From: Leclercia adecarboxylata
GTDB lineage: Bacteria > Pseudomonadota > Gammaproteobacteria > Enterobacterales > Enterobacteriaceae
DNA length: 64,000 nt
Reading direction: 5' to 3'
Assembly: GCF_006874705.1 (NCBI RefSeq)
Contig: NZ_CP035382.1
Location: 3,534,001-3,598,000 of the forward strand
Below the pieces are notes generated by a model. The model was not told the origin of the DNA and made no database searches. It saw only the letters and a program-made list of their open reading frames with translations. Below, one piece after another: positions 1-9,898 of this stretch (positions within the stretch are counted from its first letter, which is position 1; every line of letters starts with the position of its first letter). The translations under genes and the position numbers were made by a program.

Positions 1-681
<681 letters not shown>

Positions 682-686
682 TGACG

Positions 687-711
687 AAGGCCTGCTTCGG
701 CAGGCTTTTTT
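687..711 (+). terminator. Rho-independent terminator of the beta-lactamase gene
   Basis: Six-base-pair GC-rich stem GCCTGC/GCAGGC with a TTCG tetraloop, followed by six T, starting a few bases after the stop codon. It overlaps the last codons of the convergent ttrR gene. Confidence 0.85.
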
Positions 712-1291
712 ATGCGCCTGAACGGTTAATCTGCAACACCAGCTCCGCCATGCTTTTCGCGTCCATCTTCTCCATCACCCGCGCCCGGTGAACCTCCACC
801 GTGCGGAGCGCGATATGCATCTTTAGCGCAATATCTTTATTCATCAGGCCGGCGGCGACCCAGTGTGCCACCTCTTTCTCTTTTGGCGTCAGCGTGGCGT
901 AGCGCAGCCTGAGTTCGTTGGTCTGCGTCAGGCGCGCCGAGTGGGCGTAACCTTTCTCAATGGCCGCCGTCAGGGCCCCGGCGGCGACGGGTTTCTGTAA
1001 AAAATCGACCGCGCCAGACTGGATCTCCTGGACGGCCATCGGTACGTCGCCGTGCCCGGTGAGAAAGATCACCGCCAGGGTGCTGTTGGCCTCGCGCATG
1101 GCCTGAAAAAGCGCATGCCCGTCCATCTCCGGCATCCGCATATCCAGCAGCGCGACGCCGGTCGTCCCGAGCGGGGCTTCGCGCAGAAACTGCTCACTCC
1201 GGTTCCAGCACCGGACGCTGTGGCCCAGGCTCTCCAGTAAATAGCAACAGGCGCTGGTGACCGCCTCGTCGTCGTCAACTAAATGAATCAT
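710..1291 (-). CDS. ttrR: Tetrathionate response regulator TtrR
   Basis: Cytoplasmic response regulator that activates the tetrathionate reductase operon after phosphorylation by TtrS. The 193 residues hold a receiver domain at about 1-115 with acidic pocket DDD near residue 6 and phospho-acceptor D50 in LLDMRMPEMDG, then a LuxR-type helix-turn-helix at about 130-190 (LTPKEKEVAHWVAAG, RTVEVHRARVMEKM). Its ATG overlaps the ttrS stop by one base (TAATG), so the two genes are translationally coupled in one minus-strand operon that diverges from ttrBCA. The identification rests on fold, partner and the adjacent reductase genes. Confidence 0.95.
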   Translation of the reverse strand: MIHLVDDDEAVTSACCYLLESLGHSVRCWNRSEQFLREAPLGTTGVALLDMRMPEMDGHALFQAMREANSTLAVIFLTGHGDVPMAVQEIQSGAVDFLQKPVAAGALTAAIEKGYAHSARLTQTNELRLRYATLTPKEKEVAHWVAAGLMNKDIALKMHIALRTVEVHRARVMEKMDAKSMAELVLQINRSGA

Positions 1292-3027
1292 TACGCTTTT
1301 CCGTTGTGTTCGCCGATCGCAAAGGTAAGGGTCACGCGCGTCCCGTCGCTCCCGTCCGGCGCGCGGTGGTTGTTTACGCTGATATCGCCATTAACGCCAC
1401 GCAGCAGCCGCTGGCAGATAACCAGCCCCAGGCCCATGCCCGTTTTTTTACCGGAATGGAAGGGGCGGAACAGCTCAGCGAGCTGTTCCGCAGGGACGCC
1501 GCCGGCATCATCCTGCAGGGTTATCCGGTGCTGCTGCTCATCGCGATCCAGGTCAATCCACAGGTTGCTGGCACCCGCCTGCACCGCGTTCAAAATGATA
1601 TTTGCCAGCACCTGCTCCAGCACCACCGGCGGCAAAAAGAGCATAACGGTTTGGTGGCAGGTCAGATGTACGGCAAGGCCGGGCGCGGCCTTCTCCAGCT
1701 GCAGGAGGGTCAGTACCTGCCTGAGGGTCCCGGCAACATCGCAGGGGGTCACACTTTCCGTCGCCTGTTCACTCTGTCGCGCCGGGTTAGCCCACTCCCG
1801 CAGGTGGCGGATGATCAACCCGCAGCGTTCGGCCTGCGATTCAATATTGACCAGCGCCTTTTCGACCGCGGCACGGTTTTCAGCCGCGGACAGATGGTTC
1901 AGCCCGCCCTGGGCATACATGCGGATGGCCGCCAGCGGCTGGTTGAGCTCGTGGGCAAAACCGGAGGCCATCTCCCCCAGAATGCTCATCTGTCGGGCCT
2001 GCTCCAGGGTCTGCTGCTGGGCGAGCAGCTGGCTGTTTGCCTGCTCCAGCGCCCTGCCACGGCGATTCACCAGCACCATCACCCAGCCATAGTTGGCGAT
2101 AAACAGCACCACCAGCAGTAAACACAGCCCGATAGCCAGCCGGTGCTGGCGCATCCAGTCGATCACCGTCTGCCCGATCCGCTGCTGCTCCGGGTGGCGG
2201 TTGAGTTCCCGCAGCAGGGCTTCGGTATCGCTGGTGGAGGTCGGAGCCCCCCAGCGGGGCGAACTCAGCAGGGCCCGGGTCACCGCGTCCGCCACCCGGT
2301 CGTCCACGCCGGGCAGCGCGGCAAACGACCAGTCAGGGTAGAGCGGGGTGCTGGTCAGGCAGTGAAAGGCGACGTTTTTTTGCAGCAGCACGCGAAACTG
2401 GCTTTTGTCGATCAGCCCCTCGCTGTCCATGCTCTCGAGTAAACAGACCGGCACGATGGCGGCCTGAATAGCGTCTTCACGCAGCAGATAGAGCAGGGCA
2501 TCGGCCGGAAAACCGACAAAGCGCACCTTGCTGTCATCCACCTGTAACCCGGCATCACGCAGCGCCCGGTAGCCCAGCAGATAGCCGCCAAAGGCCTGCG
2601 CATCCACCGCTCCCAGCGTTCTTCCGGCCAAATCCTGTGGGCGGGTGATGCTGCTGGTGTTGCGCACCAGTATGGCGCTGCCGGTGGTCATGCTCTCCAC
2701 GGCGGATCCCTGCCCGGAGCGCAGCGATGACAGCCAGCGCAGATGGTAGTGGCTGTTGAGCTGGACAAACTGCCCCGGGTTGGTCAGCACAAACTGGATG
2801 GTGCCCTGGTTTACCGCCTCGCGCATGCCGTTGAGATCCAGCGGCAGCAGGCGGAAGTGGGCATCGGGCACGGCGTGATTAAGCGAGTCGACCAGCGGCT
2901 GCCAGTGGGTGCGGGTGGCGGTTTCACCGCGTAAGGCCAGGATGCCGATGGTCCAGTCGGCTGCCAGCAGCGGGGAGGTGAGGCCGGTAACGATCAGGAA
3001 CAAAAGGATTTTTACGCTGCGCTCCAT
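1291..3027 (-). CDS. ttrS: Tetrathionate sensor histidine kinase TtrS
   Basis: Inner-membrane sensor kinase that responds to tetrathionate and phosphorylates TtrR. The 578 residues begin with a signal sequence (about 1-22), then a periplasmic domain at about 23-295 of the phosphate/phosphonate-binding-protein type, a membrane segment at about 297-320, a linker helix and a kinase core. The H-box is GEMASGFAHELNQPLAAIR with H359. An N-box, a G-box (DAGGVPAEQL) and GMGLGLVIC near the end complete the HATPase domain. Only one internal transmembrane helix follows the large periplasmic domain, as expected for this family. Divergent from ttrB across a 164-bp control region. Confidence 0.95.
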   Translation of the reverse strand: MERSVKILLFLIVTGLTSPLLAADWTIGILALRGETATRTHWQPLVDSLNHAVPDAHFRLLPLDLNGMREAVNQGTIQFVLTNPGQFVQLNSHYHLRWLSSLRSGQGSAVESMTTGSAILVRNTSSITRPQDLAGRTLGAVDAQAFGGYLLGYRALRDAGLQVDDSKVRFVGFPADALLYLLREDAIQAAIVPVCLLESMDSEGLIDKSQFRVLLQKNVAFHCLTSTPLYPDWSFAALPGVDDRVADAVTRALLSSPRWGAPTSTSDTEALLRELNRHPEQQRIGQTVIDWMRQHRLAIGLCLLLVVLFIANYGWVMVLVNRRGRALEQANSQLLAQQQTLEQARQMSILGEMASGFAHELNQPLAAIRMYAQGGLNHLSAAENRAAVEKALVNIESQAERCGLIIRHLREWANPARQSEQATESVTPCDVAGTLRQVLTLLQLEKAAPGLAVHLTCHQTVMLFLPPVVLEQVLANIILNAVQAGASNLWIDLDRDEQQHRITLQDDAGGVPAEQLAELFRPFHSGKKTGMGLGLVICQRLLRGVNGDISVNNHRAPDGSDGTRVTLTFAIGEHNGKA

Positions 3028-3047
3028 GCAATACCTGCCCCTTTCTT

Positions 3048-3061
3048 TTGCGTTAGATCAA
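3048..3061. promoter_or_regulatory. FNR-like site between ttrS and ttrB
   Basis: TTGCGTTAGATCAA matches the FNR consensus TTGAT-N4-ATCAA at 8 of 10 positions, with a perfect right half. A possible -10 element CACAAT lies at 3086-3091, which would place this site a little over 40 bp upstream of the start point, a class II activator position. The Salmonella ttr genes are known to need the FNR homologue OxrA, which makes the site plausible. It is inferred from sequence only. Confidence 0.5.
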
Positions 3062-3075
3062 GCCCGTCGGGTTTA

Positions 3076-3133
3076 TGTGGTTAACCACAATAGTGAGCGA
3101 CCCGGCCAGATTTTTAGACTGTAAATAACCACA
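3076..3133. promoter_or_regulatory. Repeated TAACCACA motif in the ttr control region, candidate TtrR sites
   Basis: A perfect 14-bp palindrome TGTGGTTAACCACA spans 3076-3089. Its right arm TAACCACA is repeated in direct orientation at 3126-3133, 44 bp away (about four helical turns). The pair sits between the divergent ttrS and ttrB genes, where the regulator TtrR must act. Binding by TtrR is an inference. Confidence 0.45.
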
Positions 3134-3191
3134 TTTGGTCAGGTAATACCATCCCTGATCGTTTTCTTACGCGCACTGAGTGGAGGGCAAC

Positions 3192-3938
3192 ATGGACATC
3201 AGTAAGCGCCAGTTTTTACAGAAAATGGGCGTTGTCACGGCCGGCGCGGCGCTGGTTCCGCTGGCAGAGGCAGAGATCGCGTTCGGCCCTGAGCGGCATG
3301 GCGGTTCCGACCAGCATCGCTACGCCATGCTTATCGATCTGCGCCGCTGCATCGGCTGCCAGTCCTGTACGGTAAGCTGCGCCATTGAGAACCAGACGCC
3401 GCAAGGGGCGTTCCGCACCACCGTCAGTCAGTATCAGGTCCGGCTTGCCGATAGCGACGAGGTGACCAACGTGCTGCTGCCCCGGCTGTGCAACCATTGC
3501 GATAACCCCCCCTGCGTGCCGGTGTGCCCTGTGCAGGCCACCTTCCAGCGCAAGGACGGCATTGTGGTGATCGACAACACCCGCTGCGTGGGCTGCGCCT
3601 ACTGCGTGCAGGCCTGCCCGTATGATGCCCGCTTTATCAACCATACCACCCAGACGGCGGATAAATGCACCTTCTGCGCGCACCGCCTCGAAGCCGGGCT
3701 GCTGCCGGCCTGTGTGGAATCCTGCGTGGGAGGTGCCCGGATTGTCGGCGACCTGAAAGATCCCCGCAGCACCCTGAGCCGGATGCTGGCGACGCACCGG
3801 GACGAAATCAAGGTGCTGAAGCCGGAAAACAACACCCGACCGCAGGTCTTCTATCTCGGCCTGGATGAGGCCTTTGTCTCTCCGCTGCAGGGCCGCGCCC
3901 GACCCGCACTCTGGCAGGAGGTGGAATATGATCATTGA
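3192..3938 (+). CDS. ttrB: Tetrathionate reductase iron-sulfur subunit TtrB
   Basis: Electron-transfer subunit that passes electrons from TtrC to TtrA in the periplasm. The ATG at 3192 is preferred over an upstream in-frame GTG at 3180, because GGAGGG lies just before it and the protein then begins MDISKRQFLQ. Four ferredoxin-type cysteine groups are visible (CIGCQSC, CNHCDNPPC, CVGCAYC, CTFC...C), enough for four 4Fe-4S clusters. The N-terminus is a Tat signal in which the first arginine of the twin pair is lysine (SKRQFLQ); Salmonella TtrB is known for the same exception. First gene of ttrBCA; it overlaps ttrC by 11 bases. Confidence 0.96.
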   Translation: MDISKRQFLQKMGVVTAGAALVPLAEAEIAFGPERHGGSDQHRYAMLIDLRRCIGCQSCTVSCAIENQTPQGAFRTTVSQYQVRLADSDEVTNVLLPRLCNHCDNPPCVPVCPVQATFQRKDGIVVIDNTRCVGCAYCVQACPYDARFINHTTQTADKCTFCAHRLEAGLLPACVESCVGGARIVGDLKDPRSTLSRMLATHRDEIKVLKPENNTRPQVFYLGLDEAFVSPLQGRARPALWQEVEYDH

Positions 3939-4923
3939 TGAGATGCTGGCTCAACCCCAGGCCATCACTTGGCTGCCCTGGGCCGTGCAGTACTTTTTCT
4001 TTATCGGGATTGCCTCCTGCGCCGTCCTGCTGGCCTGCGCGGCCCGCTGGCTGCGACACCGGCACAGCGAGCGGTTTGAGCGGGTGTGCCTGTTCATCGC
4101 GCTGACCTGCGGGATCACCGCCCCGCTGGCGCTGACCGCCGACCTGCACCAGACCGCGCGCTTCTGGCACTTTTACGCCTGGCCGACCCCCTGGTCATGG
4201 ATGCCCTGGGGCGCGCTCTTTTTACCGCTGTTCACTCTGCTGCTGGGGCTGTGGTTCTTACTGTTTCACCTGCGCAAGGGCAATACCCGGCTGCTGCGCG
4301 GGCTGGCGCTGGCGGCGGCGCTGACCGCCATCGGGTTGCTGCTCTATACCGGGCGGGAAGTCTCCGTGGTGCGCGCCAGGCCGGTGTGGTTCAGCTACTG
4401 GCTCCCGGTGGCGATGTTCTTCAGCGTCATGAGCGCGCTGCTGGCGCTGCTCGGTCTTGTGATGCGCGACCTCGCCCGGCGGCTGGCGCAGGGGCAGGTT
4501 GTGGCCCTCGTCCTGCTCGGGGCGGTGATGCTGGCGTGGTCTCTCGGCGATACCCTGTCGGGGGAAGCGCTGCGCCAGCAGTGGCAGCTCGGCGGTGACA
4601 TCCGCCTTTACCTGCTTACCCTGATGCTGCTGTGGGCGGCGGCGCTGACAGTCTCGTTGTATGCCAGTCGGTATCAGCCCCCGTTCTTTATCACCCTCGC
4701 AAGCGCGCTGCTGGTGGCGATCCTCTGCTGGACGCTGCGCTGGGCGGTGCTGATGGGGGGGCAAATTATCCCGAAATACAACGCCCTGAAAAATGACTAC
4801 TCCCTGCCGATGGGCACCGACGGCCTGCTGGCGATTATCGGCACTTTCGGCCTGTGGCTGGCCCTGATGATTATCCTCGGGGAGTGCGTGACCTGGCTTT
4901 CAAGGAGATATCAGCATGCCTAA
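3928..4923 (+). CDS. ttrC: Tetrathionate reductase membrane subunit TtrC
   Basis: NrfD-type integral membrane quinol dehydrogenase that anchors the reductase and takes electrons from menaquinol. The start at 3928 (MIIDEMLAQPQ) is chosen because AGGAGG lies at 3917-3922 and the overlap with ttrB is then short. It gives 331 residues with about nine hydrophobic segments, the first near residue 20 (YFFFIGIASCAVLLACAA). The GTD..LLAIIGTFGLWLALMIILGE end is typical of the family. It overlaps ttrA by 8 bases. Confidence 0.93.
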   Translation: MIIDEMLAQPQAITWLPWAVQYFFFIGIASCAVLLACAARWLRHRHSERFERVCLFIALTCGITAPLALTADLHQTARFWHFYAWPTPWSWMPWGALFLPLFTLLLGLWFLLFHLRKGNTRLLRGLALAAALTAIGLLLYTGREVSVVRARPVWFSYWLPVAMFFSVMSALLALLGLVMRDLARRLAQGQVVALVLLGAVMLAWSLGDTLSGEALRQQWQLGGDIRLYLLTLMLLWAAALTVSLYASRYQPPFFITLASALLVAILCWTLRWAVLMGGQIIPKYNALKNDYSLPMGTDGLLAIIGTFGLWLALMIILGECVTWLSRRYQHA

Positions 4924-7900
4924 ATTATCCCGCCGTCAATGGCTGAAAATCGGCGTGGCCGCCGGGGGTTTTGCCGCGTTCGGTCTGAGCTATCGCGATG
5001 TTGCACAACGGGCCCTCGAGGGGCTGGTCAACGGCACCTCCGGCAAGGTGACCCGCGACCGGATCCACGGCAACTCGCTCCCGCCGGAAGGCAGCGTCCA
5101 TAACGGCTGGCAGAACACGCCCGGCCAGGCGGTCTCCATGACCCAGTGCTTTGGCTGCTGGACGCTGTGCGGCATCCGGGTGCGGGTCGACAAGCAGGCG
5201 AACCAGGTGCTGCGCATCGCCGGTAACCCCTGGCATCCGCTCTCCCATGAGAAACCGTTCCCCAGCAGCATGCCGTTTGCCGGGGCGATGTCCCGCCTTG
5301 CCGGAGAAAGCGGGCTCGGGTCCCGCTCCACCGCCTGCGCGCGCGGTGCCACCCTGCTGGAAAGCCTGACCAGCCCCCTGCGGCTCCTCACCCCGATGAA
5401 GCGCGCGGGCAAACGCGGCGAGGGCAAATGGCAACGCATCAGTTTTGAGCAGCTGATCGAAGAGGTGGTGGAGGGCGGTAACCTGTTCGGCGAGGGGCAC
5501 GTGGACGGGCTGCGCGCCATTCGCGATCTCACCACCCCGGTGGATGCCCGCCATCCCGCCTGGGGGCCGAAGGCCAATCAGCTGCTGGTGACCAACACCA
5601 GCGATGAGGGGCGGGACGGTTTCCTGCGCCGTTTTGCCCTCAACAGCTTCGGTTCGAAGAACTTTGGTGCCCACGGGGCCTACTGCGGCCTGGCCTACCG
5701 CGCCGGGTCCGGGGCGCTGATGGGCGATCTGGATAAAAACCCGCACGCCAAACCGGACTGGGAAAACGTCGAGTTTGCCCTGTTTATGGGCACCTCGCCG
5801 GCCCAGTCGGGTAACCCCTTCAAGCGTCAGGCCCGCCAGCTTGCCAGCGCCCGGCTGCGGAAATTCAATTACGTGGTGGTCTCGCCGGCCCTGCCGCTGA
5901 CCACGGTGCTGGCCGACGATCGCGGCCACTGGCTGGCGGTGAAGCCCGGTTCGGACTCGGCGCTGGCGATGGCGATGATCCGCTGGATCATCGATAACGA
6001 GCGCTATACCGCAGAGTATCTGACGCTCACCAGCCGCGAGGCGATGGCGCGTGCCGGGGAGAAGAGCTGGAGTAACGCCACCTGGCTGGTCATTACCGAT
6101 GAAGCGCACCCTCTGGCGGGCCAGCATTTACACCTTTCCCATCTGAACGGCGGCGACGGGCAGGGGGATGAGGCGCTGGTGGTGAACGAGGCGGGCGAGC
6201 TGGTGCCCGTCAGCCAGTGCGATCGCGGCGCGCTTTACGTGACGCAGCAGGTCACCCTGCACGACAGCACCCTGGTGACGGTGAAAAGCAGTTTTCAGTG
6301 TCTGAAAGAGTCGGCCCACCGCTTCAGCCTGGCGCAGTACAGCCAGCAGTGCGGGGTGGCGGTGGATCAGATCGTCGCCCTGGCCACGACCTTTACAGGC
6401 TACGGGCGCAAGGCGGCGGTAGTGACCCACGGCGGCATGATGTCCGGGAACGGGTTCTACAACGCCTGGGCGGTAATGATGCTCAACGTGCTGCTGGGGA
6501 ACATGAGCCTCAGCGGCGGGGTGTTTGTCGGCGGCGGGAAATTCAACGGCGAGGTGAACGGGCCCTGCTACAACCTGGAACAGTTCCCCGGCAAGGTGGC
6601 GCCCAAAGGGCTCAATATCGCCCGCAGCAAAGCCGACTACGCCCAATCGGAGGAGTATCAGGCGAAGATCGCCGCAGGCCAGTCGCCTTGGCCTGCCCGT
6701 GCCCCCTGGTATCCCTTTGTCGCCGGGCAGCTGACCGAGCTGCTGCCCTCCGCGCTGGAGGGCTACCCCTATCCGCTGAAGGCGTGGATCTCCAACATGA
6801 CCAACCCGCTGTACGGCGTCCCGGGGCTGCGGGGGGTGATTGAGGAGCGCCTGGCGGATCCGCAGCGCCTGCCGCTGTTTATCGCCATCGATGCTTTCAT
6901 GAATGAGACCACCGCCCTGGCGGACTATATCGTGCCGGATACGCATAATTTCGAAAGCTGGGGATTCAGCGCCCCGTGGGGCGGCGTGGCGAGTAAAACC
7001 ACCACCGCGCGCTGGCCGGTGGTGGCCGCCGCGACGGCGAAAACCGCCGGGGGCGAGCCGGTTTCCATGGAGGCCTTCTGCATTGCGGTGGCCACACGAA
7101 TGCAGCTCCCGGGGTTTGGCGATAACGCCATCCCGGATGCGCAGGGGGAGATGCACCCGCTACACCGCGCGCAGGATTACTACCTGCGCGCAGCCGCCAA
7201 TATCGCCTTTGCCGGGCAGAAACCGCTGCCCGGAGCCAACGAGCAGGACATCCTGTTATCCGGCGTGGATCGCATCTTCCCGGCCATCAAACAGACCCTA
7301 ACGGCCCGGGAGGCGCTACCGGTGGCGTTTCTCTACAGCCGGGGAGGGCGGTTTGCGCCGGATGCCTCGGGCCGATCAGGGGAGACGGTGGGAACCGAAT
7401 GGGCTAAACCGCTGCATATCTGGAACCCGCAGGTCGCGGCATACAAACACGCCATCACCGGCGAGCGCTTCAGCGGCTGCCCGACCTGGTATCCGGCCCG
7501 CCTGTCTGATGGCCGGGCGCTGGAGGCGGTCTACCCGCCAGCGGAGTGGCCGATGCAGCTGATGTCGTTTAAATCAAATGTGATGAGCAGCTCAAGCACC
7601 GTCGTGGAACGGCTGCACCACGTGAAGCCGACGGGGCTGGTGGCGATCCACCCGCAGGATGGCGCGCGGTTTGGCCTGCAGCACGGCGATCTCGCCCGAA
7701 TACGGACGCCGGGCGGTAGCGTGGAGGCGCAGGTGAGTTTACTCTCCGGGGTGATGCTAGGGGTGATTGCCATGGAGCATGGTTACGGGCACAAAGAGAT
7801 GGGGGCGCGGCAACACTGGCTGGATGGTGAGCCGATGGCGCAGCGAAGCCAGATTGCTTCTGGGGTGAATCTCAACGATCTCGGTTTTGCCGATCCCACC

Positions 7901-7984
7901 CGTAAGGTGCCCGGTCCGTGGCTGGAGTGGGTGACGGGCTCCTCGGTGCGCCAGGGGTTACCGGCCAGGATAGAGAAAGTGTGA
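4916..7984 (+). CDS. ttrA: Tetrathionate reductase catalytic subunit TtrA
   Basis: Molybdopterin guanine dinucleotide enzyme that reduces tetrathionate to two thiosulfates in the periplasm during anaerobic respiration. The 1022 residues start with a classical Tat signal (SRRQWLK, then a hydrophobic stretch). Cysteines in CFGCWTLCGIRVRV are followed by a CARGATLLE run, as expected for the 4Fe-4S cluster region and the entry to the cofactor domain. The C-terminal half carries the cofactor-binding repeats, with PDTHNFESWG at about residue 680. Length fits known TtrA proteins of about 1020 residues. Last gene of the operon. No ttr-linked thiosulfate reductase gene is present in the window. Confidence 0.96.
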   Translation: MPKLSRRQWLKIGVAAGGFAAFGLSYRDVAQRALEGLVNGTSGKVTRDRIHGNSLPPEGSVHNGWQNTPGQAVSMTQCFGCWTLCGIRVRVDKQANQVLRIAGNPWHPLSHEKPFPSSMPFAGAMSRLAGESGLGSRSTACARGATLLESLTSPLRLLTPMKRAGKRGEGKWQRISFEQLIEEVVEGGNLFGEGHVDGLRAIRDLTTPVDARHPAWGPKANQLLVTNTSDEGRDGFLRRFALNSFGSKNFGAHGAYCGLAYRAGSGALMGDLDKNPHAKPDWENVEFALFMGTSPAQSGNPFKRQARQLASARLRKFNYVVVSPALPLTTVLADDRGHWLAVKPGSDSALAMAMIRWIIDNERYTAEYLTLTSREAMARAGEKSWSNATWLVITDEAHPLAGQHLHLSHLNGGDGQGDEALVVNEAGELVPVSQCDRGALYVTQQVTLHDSTLVTVKSSFQCLKESAHRFSLAQYSQQCGVAVDQIVALATTFTGYGRKAAVVTHGGMMSGNGFYNAWAVMMLNVLLGNMSLSGGVFVGGGKFNGEVNGPCYNLEQFPGKVAPKGLNIARSKADYAQSEEYQAKIAAGQSPWPARAPWYPFVAGQLTELLPSALEGYPYPLKAWISNMTNPLYGVPGLRGVIEERLADPQRLPLFIAIDAFMNETTALADYIVPDTHNFESWGFSAPWGGVASKTTTARWPVVAAATAKTAGGEPVSMEAFCIAVATRMQLPGFGDNAIPDAQGEMHPLHRAQDYYLRAAANIAFAGQKPLPGANEQDILLSGVDRIFPAIKQTLTAREALPVAFLYSRGGRFAPDASGRSGETVGTEWAKPLHIWNPQVAAYKHAITGERFSGCPTWYPARLSDGRALEAVYPPAEWPMQLMSFKSNVMSSSSTVVERLHHVKPTGLVAIHPQDGARFGLQHGDLARIRTPGGSVEAQVSLLSGVMLGVIAMEHGYGHKEMGARQHWLDGEPMAQRSQIASGVNLNDLGFADPTRKVPGPWLEWVTGSSVRQGLPARIEKV

Positions 7985-8115
7985 TCCGGTACGGTAAGTG
8001 AAGGGCCGACTACAGGGGCGGTCTTTTCCCCCTCATCCTTAAAGGAGAGGGGGAGAGGCAGGTTATTTATTGATACTTTATCTGGTCATTGCAAACGGCA
8101 GTACCAGCCTTCGCC

Positions 8116-9489
8116 TCAGCAGGTAAACGCCTTCTCCTTCGCCAGCAGGAACGGGCGCAAATAGGCCACGGTATTCGACAGCGGGATCGCCTCATCCGCG
8201 AGATTGATCTTCAGCACGTCGCGAATATAGGTCCGGCGGGTCACAATCCGCGCCCATACATCCGGATAGAGCGTCTGGATTTTGCGTTGCAGCGCCGGGT
8301 CAGCCAGCGCGATGCTCTCCTCGGCGCTCACCCCGGTGTAGCCCGGTACGGAGGGGATAATGTCGATCTGCAGGATCATCCCGCTTTTCAGCGTCTCGGT
8401 GGAGTGAGGATAAATGGGGGAGGACATCCACTCTTCATCGGCGCTGAGATGCCCGGGATTGAGGTGCCAGCCATACTGCGTTTTGTTGAGCACCTTTTCG
8501 ATATGGGCGTACATCTCGCCGCCCGGCATCCCGATGCGGATAGTCTCAAGCCAGCTGACGACCGCCGCAAAATAGGGCTTCGCCACCCGATCGAGATAAT
8601 CTTTCTGCGCTTCAGGCAGCTCGCTCTCGTCGGCAATCACAAACCCGGTCCGGCTCGATAGCCCGCCTTTAAATCCGGTGGTCATCGACAGCGGCTGGCC
8701 GCGCTCCAGCTTTTTATACGTGGGGTAAAAATTCGCTTTCTCAAAACGCTGCCCGGCGGCGGCAATGGTCACCACCGTCTGATACTGGCCTTCCGCCGCG
8801 AGCAACGCCCCCAGCTCGGTTTCGCGGATCCCCGGCTCCACCGCGTTCATGGCATTCAGCATGCAGCCTGAGGCCAGATTAGCGCCATATTCATAATGGG
8901 CGATTTCGTTCTCGTTGTTGGTCACCCGGGCACCGTTATCGCCGCCGATAAACAGGTGCGCGGCGTTCTCCAGCTGCGCGTCGGTGCTGTTTTTGAGCGC
9001 CTCGACAATAAAGTACGGCAGATCGAAGAGGTGTTTATTATCGGCCCCGGTAGCGGTAAACATTTTCCAGCCCACAAGACCCATTTTGCCGAGCCGGTGA
9101 AGGCCGATGTCGCTGAACAGCGTCTCCAGCGAGGTCTCATTGTCCATTGGCTGATTGGGCAGCGAGAAATACGGACAGTGCTTCAGGGTTACCGGGAGCC
9201 GCGAATGCTGCGCCATCTTCAGGTTTTCATTGCCCAGAATTGCCGTAGCAGCGCCCGACTTATCAAGGATCAGCAGCCCCTCCTCGAAGCGGGGTACAAA
9301 CCCGGTCAGGTACTCGAAGTTCCCCCCGTGCTCCTTGTCGGCATAAATCACGAGGGCGTCATAGCCTGCCTCGTTCATGCGGGTCAGCACCTTATTTTTA
9401 CGCTCAAGCAGGGTGGCATCGGTGAGCAATACCGGGGCCACCCCGGTGAACTGGCGCGGTGCCGGGATGGTCTGCAACTGGATCATCAT
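8116..9489 (-). CDS. M24-family (creatinase/aminopeptidase-like) protein, metal site incomplete
   Basis: The 457-residue protein has the two-domain layout of Xaa-Pro aminopeptidases and creatinases: an N-terminal domain (about 25-180) and a pita-bread domain (about 190-440). Family enzymes use two Asp, one His and two Glu as metal ligands. Here the segment that should carry the Asp pair reads SMTTGFKGGLSSRTGFVI, without either Asp. PGHLSADEEWMSSPIYP and SAEESIALAD keep the His/Glu part. It may be a cofactor-free member such as the creatinase type, or a degenerate hydrolase. The substrate is unknown. It is monocistronic and convergent with ttrA. Confidence 0.75.
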   Translation of the reverse strand: MMIQLQTIPAPRQFTGVAPVLLTDATLLERKNKVLTRMNEAGYDALVIYADKEHGGNFEYLTGFVPRFEEGLLILDKSGAATAILGNENLKMAQHSRLPVTLKHCPYFSLPNQPMDNETSLETLFSDIGLHRLGKMGLVGWKMFTATGADNKHLFDLPYFIVEALKNSTDAQLENAAHLFIGGDNGARVTNNENEIAHYEYGANLASGCMLNAMNAVEPGIRETELGALLAAEGQYQTVVTIAAAGQRFEKANFYPTYKKLERGQPLSMTTGFKGGLSSRTGFVIADESELPEAQKDYLDRVAKPYFAAVVSWLETIRIGMPGGEMYAHIEKVLNKTQYGWHLNPGHLSADEEWMSSPIYPHSTETLKSGMILQIDIIPSVPGYTGVSAEESIALADPALQRKIQTLYPDVWARIVTRRTYIRDVLKINLADEAIPLSNTVAYLRPFLLAKEKAFTC

Positions 9490-9516
9490 TTACCTCATCG
9501 TCAGAAAGCGGGGGAG

Positions 9517-9753
9517 TCAGGCCCTTTTTTGCGCGTGGACCCGCAGGGTGGAAGCTGGCGAGTTCACCAGCTTATTTGTCGGCCGCACCGGGCGGCGCAC
9601 CAGTTCCCCCTGGCAGTTGGGACAGCGATGGTTGAGACGGGTTTCGGCGCAGGCGGCGCAGAAGGTGCATTCGAAGGAGCAGATTCTGGCGTCCCGGGCG
9701 TCAGGGGGCAGGTCACAGTCACACCATTCACAGTTCGGGCGAAGTTCGAGCAT
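9517..9753 (-). CDS. DUF1272 domain protein
   Basis: Small 78-residue cysteine-rich protein. The order MLELRPNCEWCDCDLPPDA, ICSFECTFCAAC and CPNCQGELVRRP is the DUF1272 signature. The cysteine pairs suggest a zinc-ribbon-like fold. The function of the family is unknown. It is upstream of the M24 gene on the same strand with a 27-bp gap, so the two may be co-transcribed. Confidence 0.9.
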   Translation of the reverse strand: MLELRPNCEWCDCDLPPDARDARICSFECTFCAACAETRLNHRCPNCQGELVRRPVRPTNKLVNSPASTLRVHAQKRA

Positions 9754-9898
9754 GGGGTTCTTCCTTATCAGCAGGCTGCGTCTGCCTCACTATGCCAGAG
9801 AGACCCTAACCCCGCGACAGCTGTGTCGCAGGGTTGAGATCAGCGTCCACGCTGACCGCCTGGATGAACGAGTACGTGACCCGCTTAAGCAGTAACCC

